Source: Candidatus Methylomirabilota bacterium
GTDB lineage: Bacteria > Methylomirabilota > Methylomirabilia > Methylomirabilales > JACPAU01
Assembly (NCBI GenBank): GCA_023249205.1
Contig: JAHFDC010000043.1
Coordinates: 716-6,932 of the forward strand
Length of the DNA: 6,217 nt
Direction of reading: 5' to 3'
Each line of letters starts with the position of its first letter. Positions within the stretch are counted from its first letter, which is position 1. Below are positions 1 through 5,750 of this stretch, piece by piece. The notes beneath the pieces were generated by a model. The model did not search any database. It was given only the letters and a program-made list of their open reading frames with translations, and was not told where the DNA came from. A program made the translations under genes and the position numbers.

Positions 1-18
1 CGGGGTGGCCCGGGGGGA

Positions 19-216
19 CTAGGCGATGGGCCCGGGGACTTCAGCGAGCGGAGGACCGGTCTCCGGGACCGCCCCTCCCTCCGGGGCCATCCCCTCGGGC
101 GTCGGCCCCGCCTTGCTGCGCTCCAGGCGCCGGCGGCGCTTCTCCTCCTGCTTCGCCTTCCGGGCCACTTCCTTCCGTCGCTTGTTGGCGCCGTACGCTC
201 GGGCTCTGCCGCCCAT
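19..216 (-). CDS. Small highly basic protein of unknown function
   Basis: A 65-residue protein of unknown function. Residues 1-35 are dominated by Arg, Lys and Glu (GANKRRKEVARKAKQEEKRR is the core) and should form a charged, nucleic-acid-friendly helix. Residues 36-65 are Pro/Gly/Glu-rich and probably disordered. There is no signal peptide or membrane segment, so it should be cytoplasmic. The start is well supported: a strong Shine-Dalgarno AAGGAGG (plus-strand CCTCCTT at 223-229) lies 6 nt before the ATG, and the ORF ends in TAG. It follows the RRM gene on the same strand after a 103-nt gap with no U-tract terminator, so the two are probably co-transcribed. An accessory role in RNA or ribosome binding is inferred only from charge and neighbour. 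The strong ribosome-binding site argues against a chance ORF. Confidence 0.72.
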   Translation of the reverse strand: MGGRARAYGANKRRKEVARKAKQEEKRRRRLERSKAGPTPEGMAPEGGAVPETGPPLAEVPGPIA

Positions 217-319
217 GATCAGCCTCCTTGAGGCAAACCCTTCAGCCCTCCCCGCCCGGGGCCGAAGCGCGGGGGCTGGGCGAGCCCATCTACGGGCCGG
301 ATGGATTCTTCAGTACACC
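217..319 (-). other. Spacer between RRM gene and basic-protein gene
   Basis: This 103-nt gap holds the AAGGAGG Shine-Dalgarno of the basic-protein gene (223-229). It also holds an imperfect GC-rich hairpin, with arms at 243-255 (3-nt bulge) and 269-278. No T-tract follows the hairpin on the minus strand, so it does not look like an intrinsic terminator. No promoter-like hexamers stand out. The simplest reading is an intra-operon spacer. Confidence 0.4.
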
Positions 320-631
320 CTAGAAGCCGCCGCGGCGTGGTGGCCGGCCACCGCGGTCGGCGCCGGGACCGCCGCGGGCGGGCCGCTCGCGGGCCTCGCT
401 CACGGTGAGGGCCCGGCCGCCGAAGTCGCGTCCGTTGAGGGCGCTGATCGCCGCCGCGGCCTCCTCGTCCGACGCCATCTCTACGAAGGCGAACCCCCGT
501 GACCGCCCGGTGTCCCGGTCGGTCACGATCTTGACCACCTCCACGTGCCGGCCCCCTTCCTCGAAGAGCGTCTTCAGCTGCTCCTCATCCGTGTTGAAGG
601 GGAGGTTGCCCACGTAGATCCGCCTGCCCAT
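320..631 (-). CDS. Single-RRM RNA-binding protein with RG-rich tail
   Basis: A 103-residue cytoplasmic RNA-binding protein of the bacterial single-RRM type. The RNA recognition motif fills residues 3-80. RNP2 is IYVGNL (5-10) and RNP1 is RGFAFVEM (45-52), so the aromatic residues that stack on RNA bases (Y6, F47, F49) are all present. The beta2-loop segment TDRDTGRSRGF (37-47) is classic for the fold. The C-terminal tail (81-103) is rich in Arg and Gly, as in cyanobacterial Rbp proteins. The start is supported by an AAGGAG Shine-Dalgarno (plus-strand CTCCTT, 641-646) 9 nt upstream of the ATG. In bacteria these proteins bind RNA with modest specificity, and some are induced by cold. Here that is suggested only by the long structured leader. 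The gene is followed by a basic-protein gene that is probably co-transcribed. Confidence 0.93.
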   Translation of the reverse strand: MGRRIYVGNLPFNTDEEQLKTLFEEGGRHVEVVKIVTDRDTGRSRGFAFVEMASDEEAAAAISALNGRDFGGRALTVSEARERPARGGPGADRGGRPPRRGGF

Positions 632-829
632 GCCCCGTCGCTCCTTTCCCCGCGGAGGGGAACGCCCGCCGCCGGGTCGGCCCCGGCGGGTCGGGCTCGT
701 CGCGGCCGGCCCGGTCCCGGACCGGCCAGTGCCGGCTTGCCTCTGGTGGAACGCAAAACGCCGCGGGACGTTGGTCTTCGCGGCGTCGTCAGCTCCGTCC
801 CGGAGGCGCTACCGGCAGAACCCCGAACC
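632..829 (-). promoter_or_regulatory. Long hairpin-rich 5' leader of the RRM gene
   Basis: About 200 nt separate the predicted transcription start (near 829) from the RRM start codon, and no ATG ORF is visible on the minus strand here. Perfect inverted repeats: 758-765 with 779-786 (8 bp, 13-nt loop, then a short T run in the transcript); 669-676 with 682-689 (8 bp, 5-nt loop); 711-717 with 719-725 (near-palindrome). A fourth, 646-651 with 657-662 (6 bp, 5-nt loop), touches the Shine-Dalgarno at 641-646. GC-rich DNA makes chance hairpins common, but the leader length and the stem beside the ribosome-binding site suggest post-transcriptional control, such as autoregulation or temperature response. 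Confidence 0.45.
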
Positions 830-835
830 GGCCAC

Positions 836-864
836 ACCCTAAACCGCCCGGGGCCCCTTGTCAA
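836..864 (-). promoter_or_regulatory. Sigma70-type promoter for the RRM/basic-protein unit
   Basis: On the minus strand a perfect -35 box TTGACA (859-864) is followed by exactly 17 bp and then TAGGGT (836-841), which keeps the first, second and last bases of the -10 consensus. Transcription should begin near 829. It lies 51 bp past the stop codon of the upstream Fic gene, so the RRM gene is transcribed independently of fic. Confidence 0.65.
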
Positions 865-868
865 GGGG
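854..868. repeat. Perfect 15-bp palindrome over the RRM promoter -35 box
   Basis: CCCCTTGTCAAGGGG has 7-bp arms (854-860 and 862-868) around a single central T at 861. The minus-strand TTGACA -35 hexamer (859-864) lies wholly inside it, so a bound dimeric regulator would block or position RNA polymerase. It could instead be a short hairpin at the end of the fic transcript, but no T-tract follows it. Confidence 0.45.
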
Positions 869-915
869 AGATTTGCCCGGGGGCAGGAAGCGCCCCAGTT
901 CCCCCTTGCTGGGCA

Positions 916-2067
916 TCAGTGTTTCTGCAACGTCGTCAGGCGGGCCGGCTCTTCGAGAATGTCCAGGACCGCTTTGGCGCAGTACACCCGATCCCGCTTG
1001 GCGTGGCTCACCTCCGTGACAATGCCCAGTCGCTCGAGCCTGGCCACGGCGCGCTGGGCGGTGGTGAACGCCACATCGAGCCATTTTGCGGCTCCCTTGA
1101 TCGTCAGATATGGGTTCGCCGCGAGCTGGTCGACGAGCGCCGACAGGACTTTTGAAGATGTCGCGGCGACCGCAACCCGCCATTCTGAAAGGTATCGGTT
1201 GATCCGCTCGGCCCGCCCCAGGGCGTCCTCAGCCTGGCGCGCGACGCCGTTCAGGAAGTACTGGAGCCAGTGGGACCATTCGCCACGCTCGGTCACGCCT
1301 CGGAGTCGCTCATAATAGTCGCGCCGAGTCGCCTCGAAGAACGCGCTCAGGTAGAGCAGCGGCGTCGGCAGAATCTGCCGTTCGCCAAGAAAGAGCGTGA
1401 TCAGCAGCCGCCCGACGCGGCCGTTGCCGTCCAGAAACGGATGAATCGCCTCGAACTGATAGTGGGCCAGGGCGATTTGGACCAGAGGCGGCAACGTTCG
1501 GTCCTGGAGAAACTTCTCCCATTCCACGAGGCACCTCCTCAGTTCCGTCGGGGGAGGCGGGACGTAGACGGCATTCGCCAGCGTGCACCCGGGCGGACCG
1601 ATCCAGTTCTGCGATCTGCGGAACTCCCCCGGGATCGCGTCATCGCCACGCACGCCGGCCATGAGTCTTTCATGGACCTCTCTCACCAGCCGGAGAGACA
1701 GGGGGAGCTTCTCCAGGCGCTTGATGCCGCCTTCCAGGGCGACCACGTAGTTGGCCACCTCGCGTAGATCGGCCGGGCTTCGCTCTACCACGGCGCCTGC
1801 TTCCACCGCCAGCAGCTCCCCCAGCGTCGCCTGGGTCCCCTCGATCCGACTCGACAGCACGGCCTCGCGCCTGACGAATGGCCGGATGAGCAGGTGTGGG
1901 TTGGGCAGACGTCCGCCCTCCCCGGCCAGCCGCCCGATCATGCGGTCGGCATCCGATAGGGCGCGGACCAGTTCCGGCGCCCAGCCAAGACCGGGCGGAA
2001 GCGGGTCCGGGACAAATGCCGTGTACCCCCCGGGGCAGCGCACCTGCCGGCCAGGAACCTTTGCCAT
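916..2067 (-). CDS. Fic-domain protein (probable AMP-transferase) with C-terminal winged helix
   Basis: A 383-residue cytoplasmic protein of the Fic family, whose members usually transfer AMP from ATP to hydroxyl side chains of target proteins. The complete Fic motif HPFLDGNGRVGR spans 209-220: H209 is the catalytic base, D213 the metal ligand, and N215, R217 and R220 bind phosphate. The N-terminal Fic_N-like region (about 20-100) carries an S-x-x-x-E-G inhibitory motif at 72-77, making this a class II Fic protein, in which E76 would pair with R220 and hold the enzyme off. EFRRSQNWIG (148-157) and the flap stretch ending VYVPPPPTEL (about 162-175) match the family. Residues 308-360 form a winged helix-turn-helix. 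The start follows GGAG (2076-2079) at 8-nt spacing. It has its own promoter and no separate antitoxin gene, as expected with a built-in inhibitor. The target is unknown. Confidence 0.95.
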   Translation of the reverse strand: MAKVPGRQVRCPGGYTAFVPDPLPPGLGWAPELVRALSDADRMIGRLAGEGGRLPNPHLLIRPFVRREAVLSSRIEGTQATLGELLAVEAGAVVERSPADLREVANYVVALEGGIKRLEKLPLSLRLVREVHERLMAGVRGDDAIPGEFRRSQNWIGPPGCTLANAVYVPPPPTELRRCLVEWEKFLQDRTLPPLVQIALAHYQFEAIHPFLDGNGRVGRLLITLFLGERQILPTPLLYLSAFFEATRRDYYERLRGVTERGEWSHWLQYFLNGVARQAEDALGRAERINRYLSEWRVAVAATSSKVLSALVDQLAANPYLTIKGAAKWLDVAFTTAQRAVARLERLGIVTEVSHAKRDRVYCAKAVLDILEEPARLTTLQKH

Positions 2068-2120
2068 GTGCCGGTCTCCGCGAACTTTCGGCAGCGAAAA
2101 TAGCCCAACGGATTGTTAGC

Positions 2121-2136
2121 GATTTTAACTAAAACC
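2121..2136. repeat. Inverted repeat at the fic -10 box (candidate operator)
   Basis: Arms GATTTTA (2121-2127) and TAAAACC (2130-2136) match at 6 of 7 positions around a 2-bp centre. They cover the fic -10 hexamer and half of the spacer. A direct repeat CGAAAATA also occurs at 2095-2102 and 2136-2143, 41 bp apart (about four helical turns), flanking the predicted start site. Because the Fic protein carries a winged helix, autoregulation here is plausible but unproven. Confidence 0.4.
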
Positions 2137-2151
2137 GAAAATAAGAGTCAA
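2122..2151 (-). promoter_or_regulatory. Sigma70-type promoter of the fic gene
   Basis: On the minus strand TTGACT (2146-2151, five of six consensus bases), an 18-bp spacer and TAAAAT (2122-2127, five of six) form a good promoter. The predicted start near 2115 leaves a leader of about 48 nt containing the GGAG ribosome-binding site. The element lies in an AT-rich island (about 2095-2155) that stands out against GC-rich flanks. Confidence 0.72.
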
Positions 2152-2304
2152 GTCCTTCTCGCTGGGCTTTCAAAGGGTCCCGCCGAAGGCCCGGCGCGGC
2201 AGGGCGGCCTGCACGGGTCCTCGGTCCCGCCGCGGGCATGGATGGCCGGGCCGGTGAGCGTGGCGCGGGCGCCAGCCTCACCAGTTACGCTGGCAAGGCT
2301 TCGC
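2152..2304. other. Intergenic stretch after the permease gene
   Basis: No convincing gene here. Two weak inverted repeats follow the permease stop: 2275-2284 with 2290-2299 (8 of 10 matching) and 2261-2266 with 2269-2274. Neither is followed by a T-run on the minus strand, so no intrinsic terminator can be called. The exporter operon may read through into fic or use Rho-dependent termination. Confidence 0.4.
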
Positions 2305-3402
2305 CTAAGCCAGCCGCTTCTGGAATCGGGCGGCGCTGAGGATCAGGATCACCACGCCAAAGGCCATGAGCGCGAGGGCGTCGGGCCAGAGGTGCGTGAG
2401 CCCCGCCCCCCGCAGGATGACCCCGCGGAGGATATCAAGGAAATAGGTCACGGGCATCAGGAATCCCAGATAGTACATCACCGGCGGCATCGCCTCCCGC
2501 GGGAAGATGAAGCCCGAGAGGAGGATGGACGGCAGGATGACGAAGAACGCCATCTGATACGCCTGCGCCTGGTTCTCCGCCACCGTGGAGATGAACAACC
2601 CGATCCCGAGCGACGGGAGGAGGAAGAGGAACGACAGCGCGAGCAGCAGCGCGAGGCTTCCGGCGAACGGGACCCCGAAGATGAACCGCATGATGACCAG
2701 CACCAGGCAGGTCTCGACGAATCCCAGGATGCCGTACGGCACCATCTTACCCAGCATCAGCCCGAGGCGCTGGATGGGCGTCACCAGGAGCTGCTCCATG
2801 GTCCCCCGCTCCCGCTCCCGCACGATCGCGAACGCGGTGAGCAGGACCGCGATGTTCTGCATGATGATCCCGATCAGCCCCGGAATGATAAAGTGGTGAC
2901 TCTTGAGGTCCGGGTTGAAGAGCATCTTGGGCCGCACCTCGACGCTCGGCGTGGCGCCGATCCGCTGGAGGGAAGTCCGGAGCCCCAGCGCGTTCGCCAC
3001 GTTCAAGGCGTTCATGGCGATGGTCGAGTCCGAGCCGTCAATGAGGACCAGGACCGTCGCCTGCTCGCCGCTCAGGAGGCGGTCCGAGAAGTCCACCGGG
3101 ATCTTGAATCCCACCTTCGCGCGGCCGGCGACGATCGCATCGTTCAGCGCGCGGTCTGAATGGACCTCGCCGACGATCCGGAAGTAGTCGGTGTTGCGCA
3201 GGGCCATGACCATGTCCCGGCTCTGGCGCCCGCGGTCCAGATCATAGACGACCGTCGGGATGTTCTTCACGTCCATGTTGATGGCATACCCGAAGAGGAT
3301 GAGCTGGAACACCGGGATGAAGAGCGTGAGGAAGAGGGTCGCCGGGTCGCGCCGGACGTGAATGAACTCCTTGTACATGATCGCGGGCAGACCGCGCAGC
3401 AT
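2305..3402 (-). CDS. ABC-2 type permease (YbhR/YbhS-like)
   Basis: A 365-residue inner-membrane permease of the ABC-2 export family. The layout is typical: a cytoplasmic N-terminal amphipathic segment (1-20), TM1 (about 22-41), a large periplasmic domain (42-170), then five more hydrophobic segments near 171-193, 222-242, 248-273, 284-300 and 341-357. The conserved cytoplasmic stretch RERERGTMEQLLVTPI (195-210) is a hallmark of the family. The ATG overlaps the ATPase stop codon by one base (TGATG, 3400-3404), with a GGAG (3407-3410) four bases upstream. Translational coupling is therefore likely, and the upstream extension of the frame, which runs inside the ATPase gene, is not used. E. coli Ybh systems have two permeases. 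Only one is seen here, so it may act as a homodimer or pair with one encoded elsewhere. The substrate cannot be read from the sequence. Confidence 0.92.
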   Translation of the reverse strand: MLRGLPAIMYKEFIHVRRDPATLFLTLFIPVFQLILFGYAINMDVKNIPTVVYDLDRGRQSRDMVMALRNTDYFRIVGEVHSDRALNDAIVAGRAKVGFKIPVDFSDRLLSGEQATVLVLIDGSDSTIAMNALNVANALGLRTSLQRIGATPSVEVRPKMLFNPDLKSHHFIIPGLIGIIMQNIAVLLTAFAIVRERERGTMEQLLVTPIQRLGLMLGKMVPYGILGFVETCLVLVIMRFIFGVPFAGSLALLLALSFLFLLPSLGIGLFISTVAENQAQAYQMAFFVILPSILLSGFIFPREAMPPVMYYLGFLMPVTYFLDILRGVILRGAGLTHLWPDALALMAFGVVILILSAARFQKRLA

Positions 3403-4454
3403 CAGGCTCCCCCCCCGGCGCGGGCCCCCCGCCGCTTCGCCTCTTCCGCGTGGGTGAGGGCGACGAAGACATCCTCCAGGGAGGGCGCCATCGGGCGCAC
3501 CTCCGCCCGCGCGATGCCGTTTCCCTCGACCGCGGCGCGGAGGGTCGCGGCGGTCACCCCTTCCTCCGCCAGGAGGTGAACGGCGTCGCCGAAAATGGTC
3601 GCGTCCCGCACGCCGGCCATCCGGCGCACGACCATCAATCCCCGGGTCGGCAGGCTCGCCCCATCCGGGGCGAGGCACCGGACCTCGAAGCGCTGCGTCC
3701 CCGCCGGCGTGACGCCCGGCAGCCGTTTCAGTTCGCGCGGGGCTCCGCTGACAATGAGACGCGAGTGGTAGATGTAGCCCACCTCCGAGCAGCGCTCCGC
3801 CTCGTCCATATAGTGGGTCGTCACGAACAGCGTCCTCCCCTCCCCCGCGAGCTGGAACAGGAGGTCCCATAGCTCCCGGCGGGCCACCGGGTCAATGCCG
3901 GCGGTGGGCTCGTCCAGGAACAGGATGCGCGGCTCGTGGATCAGGGCGCAGGCGAGCGCCAGGCGCTGCTTCCACCCCCCGGAGAGCGTGCCGGCCCGCT
4001 GGGGAAGCCGGTCCCCGATGTGGACCAGGTTGACGACCGCGTCGCGGCGAACCTCGAGGCGACTCCCGCGCAGGCCGTACACCCGCCCGTAGAAGCTCAG
4101 GTTTTCCAGGACGCTCAGGTCCTCGTACAGGCTGAACCGCTGGGACATGTAGCCGATCCGCTCCCGGATGCGCTCGGGGTCACGGACGACGTCGAACCCC
4201 CCGACGCTCGCGGTGCCGCCGGTGGGCGCGATCAGGCCGCAGAGCATGCGGATCACGGTGGACTTGCCCGAGCCGTTCGGCCCCAGGAACCCGAAGATCG
4301 TCCCCGGCTCCACGGTGAACGAGACATCGTCCACCGCTGTCAGCGTCCCGAAGCGCTTCGTGAGGCCCTGCAGGATAATGGTGGGGGTGCCGGTCGGGGC
4401 CGGCGCCGGCCTGCCTTCCACCGACGGCAGTGGCGAGGTCGGGGGGCCGCTCAT
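3402..4454 (-). CDS. ABC transporter ATP-binding protein (YbhF-like, single NBD)
   Basis: A 350-residue cytoplasmic ATPase that powers the adjacent permease. It has every motif of an active nucleotide-binding domain: Walker A GPNGSGKST (58-66), Q-loop Q105, signature LSGGWKQR (157-164), Walker B ILFLDEPTAG (177-186), D-loop D188 and H-loop H214. Trp in place of Gln after LSGG is, as I recall, normal in this YbhF/drug-exporter branch and does not mean loss of function. A Pro-rich leader (residues 1-25) precedes the domain. A C-terminal regulatory domain (about 247-335) ends in the common SLEDVFVALT motif. E. coli YbhF fuses two such domains, whereas this protein has one and should dimerise. 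Its ATG overlaps the adaptor stop by 4 nt (ATGA, 4451-4454) without a clear Shine-Dalgarno, so translation probably depends on coupling. Confidence 0.95.
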   Translation of the reverse strand: MSGPPTSPLPSVEGRPAPAPTGTPTIILQGLTKRFGTLTAVDDVSFTVEPGTIFGFLGPNGSGKSTVIRMLCGLIAPTGGTASVGGFDVVRDPERIRERIGYMSQRFSLYEDLSVLENLSFYGRVYGLRGSRLEVRRDAVVNLVHIGDRLPQRAGTLSGGWKQRLALACALIHEPRILFLDEPTAGIDPVARRELWDLLFQLAGEGRTLFVTTHYMDEAERCSEVGYIYHSRLIVSGAPRELKRLPGVTPAGTQRFEVRCLAPDGASLPTRGLMVVRRMAGVRDATIFGDAVHLLAEEGVTAATLRAAVEGNGIARAEVRPMAPSLEDVFVALTHAEEAKRRGARAGGGA

Positions 4455-5596
4455 GGCATGAACGTCACATCTGCCGCCATGCCGGCACGCAACAGGCGCC
4501 CCGGGTCCTCCAGCCGGACCTTCACCCCGAAGACCTGATTGACCCGTTCCTCGGGGGTCTGGACGTTGCGGGGGGTGAACTCCGCCCTGCGGTTGATCTG
4601 CTCCACGACTCCGGAGAACCGCCGCCCGGGGAAAGAATCCACCCGAACCTCAGCCGGTTGGCCCAGACGGACGCGACCAAGATGGTTCTCGGGGATGTAG
4701 ACCCGCACCCACAGGTCGGGCTCGATGAGGATTGCCAGCGGCTTGTTCGGCGCCACCAGCGTGCCCGGGCGGAGGTCCAGCACCTCCACCACCGCCTCGC
4801 GGGGGGCGCGGATCACCGTCTCGTCCAGTTGCGTCTTGATCGCCGCGAGACGAGCCTGGGCCTGGGCCAGGGCCGCCTGGGCCTGGCGGATTTCCTCCTC
4901 GCGCGGCCCCCGCTCCACCTGTTCCTGGAGGGCGGCGGCCTCGCGAGCCCGCTGCTCCGCCATCGCCACCTCCTCGCGGCGGCTCCCCGCCTCGAGCAGT
5001 TGGAGCCTCTGGCGGGCCGCCTCGAGGCGGGCACGATCGGCGTCGCGGCGACTGACGGCGTTGTCCCGCTCCTGCGCCGAGACGGTCCCTTCGGCGAACA
5101 GGGCCTCGAACCGGCTGGCCTGCGCCTCGGCGTTCTGCGCCTCCGCCCGGACCGCCTCCACGTCCGCGCGCGCCTGACGGATCTCCTCCGGCCGGGGCCC
5201 GGTCCGCACCATCGCCAGGCTCTCCGCGGCCTGCTGCGCCTGGGCCCGCGCGCGCGCGATCTCCTCGGGCCGGGACCCGCGGCGCAACTGATCCAGCGCA
5301 GCCTGGAGTTGGGCAATCTGGCCGGCGGCCTCGGCCCGCCGCGCCTCCAGCTCGTCTCGTTCCAGCTCGATGAGGACCTGGCCCGCCTGCACCCGGTCTC
5401 CCTCCCGGACCAGGACCTTGGAGACCCGCCCCCCCACCTTGGAGCCGACCAGGATCTCGTCCGCCTCGATATTGCCCGAAGCCGTGGGCGGCGTGTCCCG
5501 CCGGTCGGACAGCCAGCCGTAGAGGCCCCACGCGATGACGACGAGGATCCCCGCGGCTACCGCGATCCATACGACCCGGGATTTTCGCATGAACAT
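4451..5596 (-). CDS. HlyD/YbhG-type membrane-fusion protein of the ABC exporter
   Basis: A 381-residue periplasmic adaptor anchored by one N-terminal membrane segment (9-29). It links the inner-membrane ABC pump to an outer-membrane channel. A lipoyl-like half-motif (41-80, SGNIEADEILVGSKVGGRV onward) is followed by a long coiled-coil hairpin (about 82-258) with its tip near 165-176. The second lipoyl half (260-290) and a beta-barrel domain (292-381) follow. RAEFTPRNVQTPEER (337-351) closely resembles E. coli YbhG. The hairpin carries four G-[SP]-R-x-E-E-[IV] elements at 107, 133, 204 and 230, making it longer than I recall for YbhG (about 330 residues). The start is ATG at 5594-5596 with GGGGG (5601-5605) four bases upstream. 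ATG at 5588-5590, ten bases from the same site, is equally possible. The open frame continues further upstream but overlaps the divergent anmK gene there. Confidence 0.94.
   Translation of the reverse strand: MFMRKSRVVWIAVAAGILVVIAWGLYGWLSDRRDTPPTASGNIEADEILVGSKVGGRVSKVLVREGDRVQAGQVLIELERDELEARRAEAAGQIAQLQAALDQLRRGSRPEEIARARAQAQQAAESLAMVRTGPRPEEIRQARADVEAVRAEAQNAEAQASRFEALFAEGTVSAQERDNAVSRRDADRARLEAARQRLQLLEAGSRREEVAMAEQRAREAAALQEQVERGPREEEIRQAQAALAQAQARLAAIKTQLDETVIRAPREAVVEVLDLRPGTLVAPNKPLAILIEPDLWVRVYIPENHLGRVRLGQPAEVRVDSFPGRRFSGVVEQINRRAEFTPRNVQTPEERVNQVFGVKVRLEDPGRLLRAGMAADVTFMP
5181..5278 (-). repeat. Tandem 78-nt period repeat in the adaptor hairpin arm
   Basis: The two GxRPEEI elements of the outgoing hairpin helix are encoded by near-identical DNA. 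Positions 5259-5278 and 5181-5200 match at 18 of 20 bases, exactly 78 nt (26 codons) apart. This suggests duplication of a 26-residue coiled-coil unit. The returning arm carries two more diverged copies with the same 26-residue step (around residues 204 and 230). Confidence 0.6.
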
Positions 5597-5618
5597 TCGA
5601 CCCCCAGAAGGAGACAGA

Positions 5619-5627
5619 ATTTTATCA
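5619..5627 (-). promoter_or_regulatory. Extended -10 promoter of the exporter operon
   Basis: Minus-strand TGATAAAAT is an extended -10 box: TG, one base, then TAAAAT at 5619-5624. No good -35 hexamer is seen 17-18 bp upstream, which is common for extended -10 promoters. Transcription would begin near 5612, leaving about 16 nt of leader with the GGGGG ribosome-binding site before the adaptor ATG at 5596. Confidence 0.5.
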
Positions 5628-5674
5628 CAGATGCAGCCGCTCCGGCGGCGACGACAAGGGCGGGCTCGCCCGCA

Positions 5675-5692
5675 GCCGGAGGTGGCCGGAGG
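5675..5692. repeat. Two direct copies of GCCGGAGG one helical turn apart
   Basis: GCCGGAGG occurs at 5675-5682 and 5685-5692, a 10-bp period, in the divergent adaptor/anmK intergenic region just upstream of the anmK -10 candidate. The spacing puts both copies on the same DNA face, as for tandem regulator half-sites. In DNA this GC-rich, chance is a real alternative. Confidence 0.25.
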
Positions 5693-5703
5693 CCGCCTTC
5701 CCG

Positions 5704-5712
5704 TGGTACATT
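5704..5712 (+). promoter_or_regulatory. Extended -10 promoter candidate for anmK
   Basis: TGGTACATT is TG, one base, then TACATT (5707-5712, four of six -10 consensus bases). No clear -35 is visible. The predicted start near 5719 gives a leader of about 32 nt before the CTG start at 5751. It would also exclude the in-frame GTG at 5703, which lies upstream of that start. Confidence 0.4.
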
Positions 5713-5737
5713 CTCGCCGGATCGGAGGAGACTGCTC

Positions 5738-5744
5738 GAGGAGG
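5738..5744 (+). promoter_or_regulatory. Strong Shine-Dalgarno deciding the anmK start
   Basis: GAGGAGG lies 6 nt before CTG at 5751 and 24 nt before the first in-frame ATG (5769). The spacing suits the CTG and is too long for the ATG. Confidence 0.6.
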
Positions 5745-5750
5745 TCGCCC

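Noticed and set aside
157..164. LSGGW instead of LSGGQ in the ATPase as a defect (residue numbers 157-164 of the ATPase at 3402-4454)
   Set aside because: From memory, Trp at this place is common in YbhF-like exporters, and all other ATPase motifs are intact.
755..786. Hairpin plus T run in the RRM leader as a definite intrinsic terminator
   Set aside because: The T run is only four bases, one of them inside the stem, and then returns to GC. It could be an attenuator at most.
545..1315. A plus-strand frame of 256 codons across the RRM leader and the fic 3' end
   Set aside because: It has no recognisable domain, overlaps two well-supported minus-strand genes, and crosses the RRM promoter.
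916..2067. fic as a recently acquired gene because of lower GC
   Set aside because: Hand counts of single lines give about 58-68% for fic, but the permease also dips to about 55% locally. No flanking repeats or integrase are present, so composition is not decisive.
2113..3159. A 348-codon plus-strand open frame opposite the permease
   Set aside because: The translation is a His/Asp/Glu/Arg-rich string, typical of an antisense frame in high-GC DNA. The minus strand encodes an unmistakable ABC-2 permease.
3403..3870. N-terminal extension of the permease reading frame (156 extra codons)
   Set aside because: It lies entirely within the ATPase coding sequence in another frame and reads as low-complexity sequence. 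The TGATG junction with a nearby GGAG gives the proper start.
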